From Leptodontidium sp. MPI-SDFR-AT-0119 (Eukaryota; Ascomycota; Leotiomycetes; Helotiales; Leptodontidiaceae), in NCBI GenBank assembly GCA_020726505.1, contig JAHLEZ010000011.1:2542001-2606000 (forward strand): a stretch of DNA of 64,000 bases. Direction: 5' to 3'. Below the pieces are notes generated by a model that worked only from the letters and a program-made list of their open reading frames with translations, was not told where the DNA came from and searched no databases. Both the position numbers and the translations under genes were made by a program. Positions 60,544-64,000 of the stretch are shown one piece after another. Each line of letters starts with the position of its first letter. The stretch's first letter is position 1.

Positions 60544-63051
60544 AGCCTTCGCCCTTTGTTGTGTATCTAGCTCATGCTCGGAGCGAGAGGAGAAGAAGTT
60601 GGTTAATTAGCGGCTTTAATCCTCGCTTTCTTTTTCATTCGGCTGCATCCAGGCAAACTTCAGGTCAGATCTCGTTCTTTCTACTTTTAATAACTACCTG
60701 CTGTATAATCTCAGTATTAAGATAGCAGATTTTCAAAGAGGATGATTGCATAAATTTACGTGTCATTTCCGCGAAGGATATACCCGTCTGCTACACAAAT
60801 TCAGTTGTTTGTTTTCTTACTCAATATACTTACTCTCGCTTAATTCGAAGCCTCCTTTACATTCATCACTTAATCTTTACGTGGCCATTTAGAAATACAA
60901 CGACCTCATTGGAAGCTCTGTAAATAATAACAGCTTGGTGAATCTTACTACTCACTTACATATAATCATTCTTTGCAACATACAAGTCACAGATCTATAT
61001 GCAAGGCCATATAGCGTCAGCCTCCAGCTTTAGAAAACGCCACCGACTGGCATGGAGTTCTGCAAGGCCACGTACCAGGCCTCGAACGAGTAAGTTGTTA
61101 ACAAGAATGGCCATAAGACGAAATTTAAGTAGTAGATTATTTTGAGGCAGTGGGGGATAGGTGAGCACGAAGGCGCTGATGCAGAGCAAACCCACAGATG
61201 TGTATTCTATCCTCGGAAGTTATTCAGACAAGTGACAGCGAAAGCTTCATATGACAATAGTCGGAACTAACGAGAAGAAGTTTCCAATATCGCAAATAAC
61301 ATAAGAGCAAGCCGACGCAGCTCACGGTTTCGTTTGAGATCAATACAAAATTGCCGAGAAGACGAATCTATGTTTTGTGTCGTCGCTGTGGGAACAACTC
61401 TTCGATGCAACTCGTCAAGTCGAAAACTCTGAATCGCCGGACTGTTGCAAGGTTGTTCTTGCGTTAGATCTTGTTGAATCTACAACCGTCTTTTATAGGA
61501 ATACGAGAAAATTAAAACGCATTCTGCTACCGAGGGGCCTTGGTGAATTCTCATTGTTAGTGTGAAATGTGAACCCAACATGGAGGTTAGGAGACCTCGG
61601 TAGATGGAGGGGTAGTGTAAAGCGGGAAGATATAAAATCACCTTCATAGATACAAAGAAGGACGAGTAAACAAAGTGAGCCAGGATTATCTGTCAGATTA
61701 TGTGAGCTGTGGGAAGAGTAAGAGTGTGGTAACTTGCGTAAGGAAAGGAAATTATTGAAAAGAGGCTCAAGGAGAATGTTTGTGCTCTGATAAATAAGAA
61801 ACTGATTTTATTTTGGTTTAATATTGCAATGAATATCGTAATGTAAACCAGGGAAACGACGATGACTTGAGATGTGACAGCAACAACCTGCACAGTTCAT
61901 CCTAAAAAGGAAAGGAAAACGATTGGGCTTTAAATATATTTAATCTAATGGAATCGTGAGTAAATAAACGTATGGAGAAACAATCTACGAAGAGAATCTG
62001 ACGTGGAATACTAGTATCTGGGCAAAACCATTACATATGTTCGATGTCCCCATTTGAGAGGCATGATTGGACAGAGTTAACTAGGCGGGATGATGTGATT
62101 TAAAGAAATATCTCCTGTTCGCCGAACAGAAAGAAGTGCTCATGTCTTCTTAGAGTGTGAAGATACCCAGGAATAGTATATAGTTAGTGAATAAGCCACA
62201 TTAGAGTTTTTAACAGCGACTTGCATTACTGACTCTGGATATTGGATCCCTCTAATTTCTGGCAAGGGCAACGAACGTGAATTAGTTTGCGGAGATGTTC
62301 GTTTTCGGCACACGGTGGGGCTTGGCGCTCGAAGAAGAGGTATATAATCTTCCCATCTCGCGGGAGTTAACGGAACAACAATCGTACATAGGAGGTACGA
62401 AGCATCCATTGCCGGAGGAAGAAATGTATCTAGCATCTTATCGAAATATCTTTATCTTCGACTTTCATCTTCTATTTCTGCCGGGAGTTGGAAAAGAAAA
62501 TGAAGTACATGACAATATGAGAAGTATGAACATGGCCTTAGAAACGAAAGAAAGTGGTGGGTTGACAACGTGAAGACTCTTGACAACAGTGATTAAGCGG
62601 AATCAAGCGAGAGAATCAAGTCGAACATAAATAGGTGAGATTTAGGGAAGTCTCGAAAGGGACAACAAGAGACCGGCGTTGAGGAGGACTTGAATACTGA
62701 GGATGATGTTAAGAAGTATCACACGTCATTTTCCACATTTTCGGCTCGTCCATAAGTTGCTTGATTATTCAAGGATCTCGGTATCTGAGGTAATTTTATG
62801 CTGGCATGAGAGCAGCTTGGGAAATACTGCGTGATAATGAGCATTGACATGTCGTTAAGGAATGCCCTATGCGATTTGCTACATCCAAGCATAGTTTGCA
62901 CTTGCAGTATTCTAGAGAAGTTTGCGGAAGAGAAGAGAACTTGGGTATCTGCTTAATTGCAATCTAGAACCTTGCATTCATTCACATCCACCCACTATCC
63001 AGCCCTATAGTACAACCATCCAGTCCATTCCACCATGCATTACCACCGCAT
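60544..63051. other. Intergenic region, 2.5 kb; no gene recognised
   Basis: AT-rich, with frames of at most about 100 codons that show no domain. The minus-strand frame at 60,995-61,195 and the plus-strand frame at 61,377-61,565 are the longest clean ones apart from 62,295-62,573, and none is recognisable. The right end should contain the 3' region of the E1-alpha gene. Confidence 0.5.
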
Positions 63052-64000
63052 CTAATAGTAGTAGTTCTCCTCCAAAGTCCGTCCTCTCATGTGCTGCGGC
63101 TCGCTACCTCGTACATAGATATCCTCAAACAAGTTCTTTGGGGTTGGCTCAGGGATTGGCATCTTCTCTGCCTCGGCGACCTCGCTGTCGACTGCGGAAC
63201 GGGCCTCCTTATCGATGGTCTTGAGCTCGTCCTCGGTTGTGACGTTCCACTCGATGAGTTTCTGCTTGAGCCCAGCGATGGGATCTTGGGTGGATCGCAT
63301 ACGTTGGATCTCCTCGCGGGTTCGGTAGGTGGTTCCTGGGTCAGACATGGAGTGGCCTCCGTATCTGTAGGTGACGTATTCGAGGACGATAGGACCGTTG
63401 CCGGATGTGGCGTACTCGCGGGCGTGCTTGACTGCTGCCTTTACGGCGAGGACGTCCATTCCGTTGACCTTGAGACCAGGGATGTATTGACCACGCTTGT
63501 AGTAGTCTGTGAGGGCGGAAGAGCGGTTGGCTGCGGTACCCATACCGTATTTGTTGTCTGGATAGTCAGTATAATCCAGAACGCAGGAAAAGCAAGGGAA
63601 ACCCACTCTCGCATCCGAATAGGACTGGGAGGTTCCACAGCTTAGCCATGTTGAAAGCCTCAAAGACCTGACCCTGGTTACTGGCTCCATCACCGTACAA
63701 GACAACACTGGTGTTCTTGTTTCCGTTGTACTTGTGGGCAAAAGCCAAACCAGCTCCAACAGGAACCTGAGCTCCGACAATACCGTTTCCACCATAGAAG
63801 CCCTTGGCGAACATGTGCATGGAGCCACCCTTTCCGTAGGCGATACCTTCACGGCGACCGAGCAACTCGCCGATGATGCTCTTGACGGAAGCACCGCGCA
63901 TCAGGGCGTAGCCGTGACATCTGTAGGCAGTGATGATATCGTCCTCCTTGGTGATAGAGTGCTCGATACCGACGGCGACAGCTTCTTGTCCGGTGGAGAG
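63052..64000 (-). CDS. pda1: Pyruvate dehydrogenase E1 component alpha subunit (3' part; runs off right edge)
   Basis: Visible exons (minus strand): 64000-63607 and 63557-63052, with a 49-bp intron; 299 C-terminal residues. The N-terminus, with the mitochondrial targeting sequence, lies beyond the window. The thiamine-diphosphate motif runs from G-D-G-A-S-N-Q-G to E-N-N, with N-N formed at the splice junction. The phosphorylation-loop motif [13 protein letters not shown] is intact, so control by PDH kinase and phosphatase is expected. Upstream, G-K-G-G-S-M-H-M-F is the conserved substrate-site segment. The enzyme decarboxylates pyruvate and passes the acetyl group to lipoyl-E2 in the mitochondrial matrix, as an alpha2-beta2 tetramer with E1-beta. 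The protein ends N-Y-Y-Y. Confidence 0.96.

Noticed and set aside
62140..62573. Plus- and minus-strand frames of 92-98 codons near the right end
   Set aside because: They are mutual shadows with no motif; region left as intergenic.

Overview
The window is nuclear DNA of a filamentous ascomycete (Pezizomycotina). The evidence is intron-containing genes whose introns are mostly 46-130 bp with GT-AG ends, a fungal non-reducing polyketide synthase, Zn(II)2Cys6 and Cmr1-type regulators, a CFEM protein, and a retrotransposon block carrying the CpA-to-TpA scars of repeat-induced point mutation (RIP). Gene content looks like Leotiomycetes, but that is an inference and not proven by the sequence.

Layout. 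Positions 1-11,560 are a decayed transposon block holding two Ty3-type LTR retrotransposon remnants, both on the minus strand. The left one is a gag-protease remnant (1-3231) and the other a heavily mutated pol (about 4440-8120). Positions 12,766-42,329 are a DHN-melanin type gene cluster. It runs CFEM/GPI surface protein (-), secreted multicopper oxidase (+), six-domain non-reducing PKS (+), AflR-like Zn2Cys6 regulator (+), hydroxynaphthalene reductase of the SDR family (-), and a Cmr1/Pig1/Smr1-type regulator with two C2H2 fingers plus a Zn2Cys6 domain (+). Genes are separated by 1.3-5.8 kb of non-coding DNA, three stretches of which carry arrays of the pentamer AGTCA. Positions 46,132-64,000 hold housekeeping and degraded genes: a small Cys/His-rich protein, a MOSC-ferredoxin reductase fusion, an intron-containing tRNA read as Val(CAC), coronin, a possible broken secreted protein, an Ecm15/UPF0045 thiamine-binding-like protein, a GFA-domain protein, a regulator relic, an RTA1-family pseudogene, and the 3' part of the pyruvate dehydrogenase E1-alpha gene at the right edge.

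How the genes work together (family knowledge plus inference). The PKS would build the naphthol or naphthopyrone precursor and the SDR would reduce tetra- or trihydroxynaphthalene. The secreted copper oxidase would polymerise the final naphthol in the wall, and the two regulators would control the set. Scytalone dehydratase, an Ayg1/Ygh1-type hydrolase and a second reductase are not in this window and must lie elsewhere if the full pathway exists. Most genes are multi-exon. Exon coordinates in the entries were derived by hand from splice signals and reading-frame continuity.
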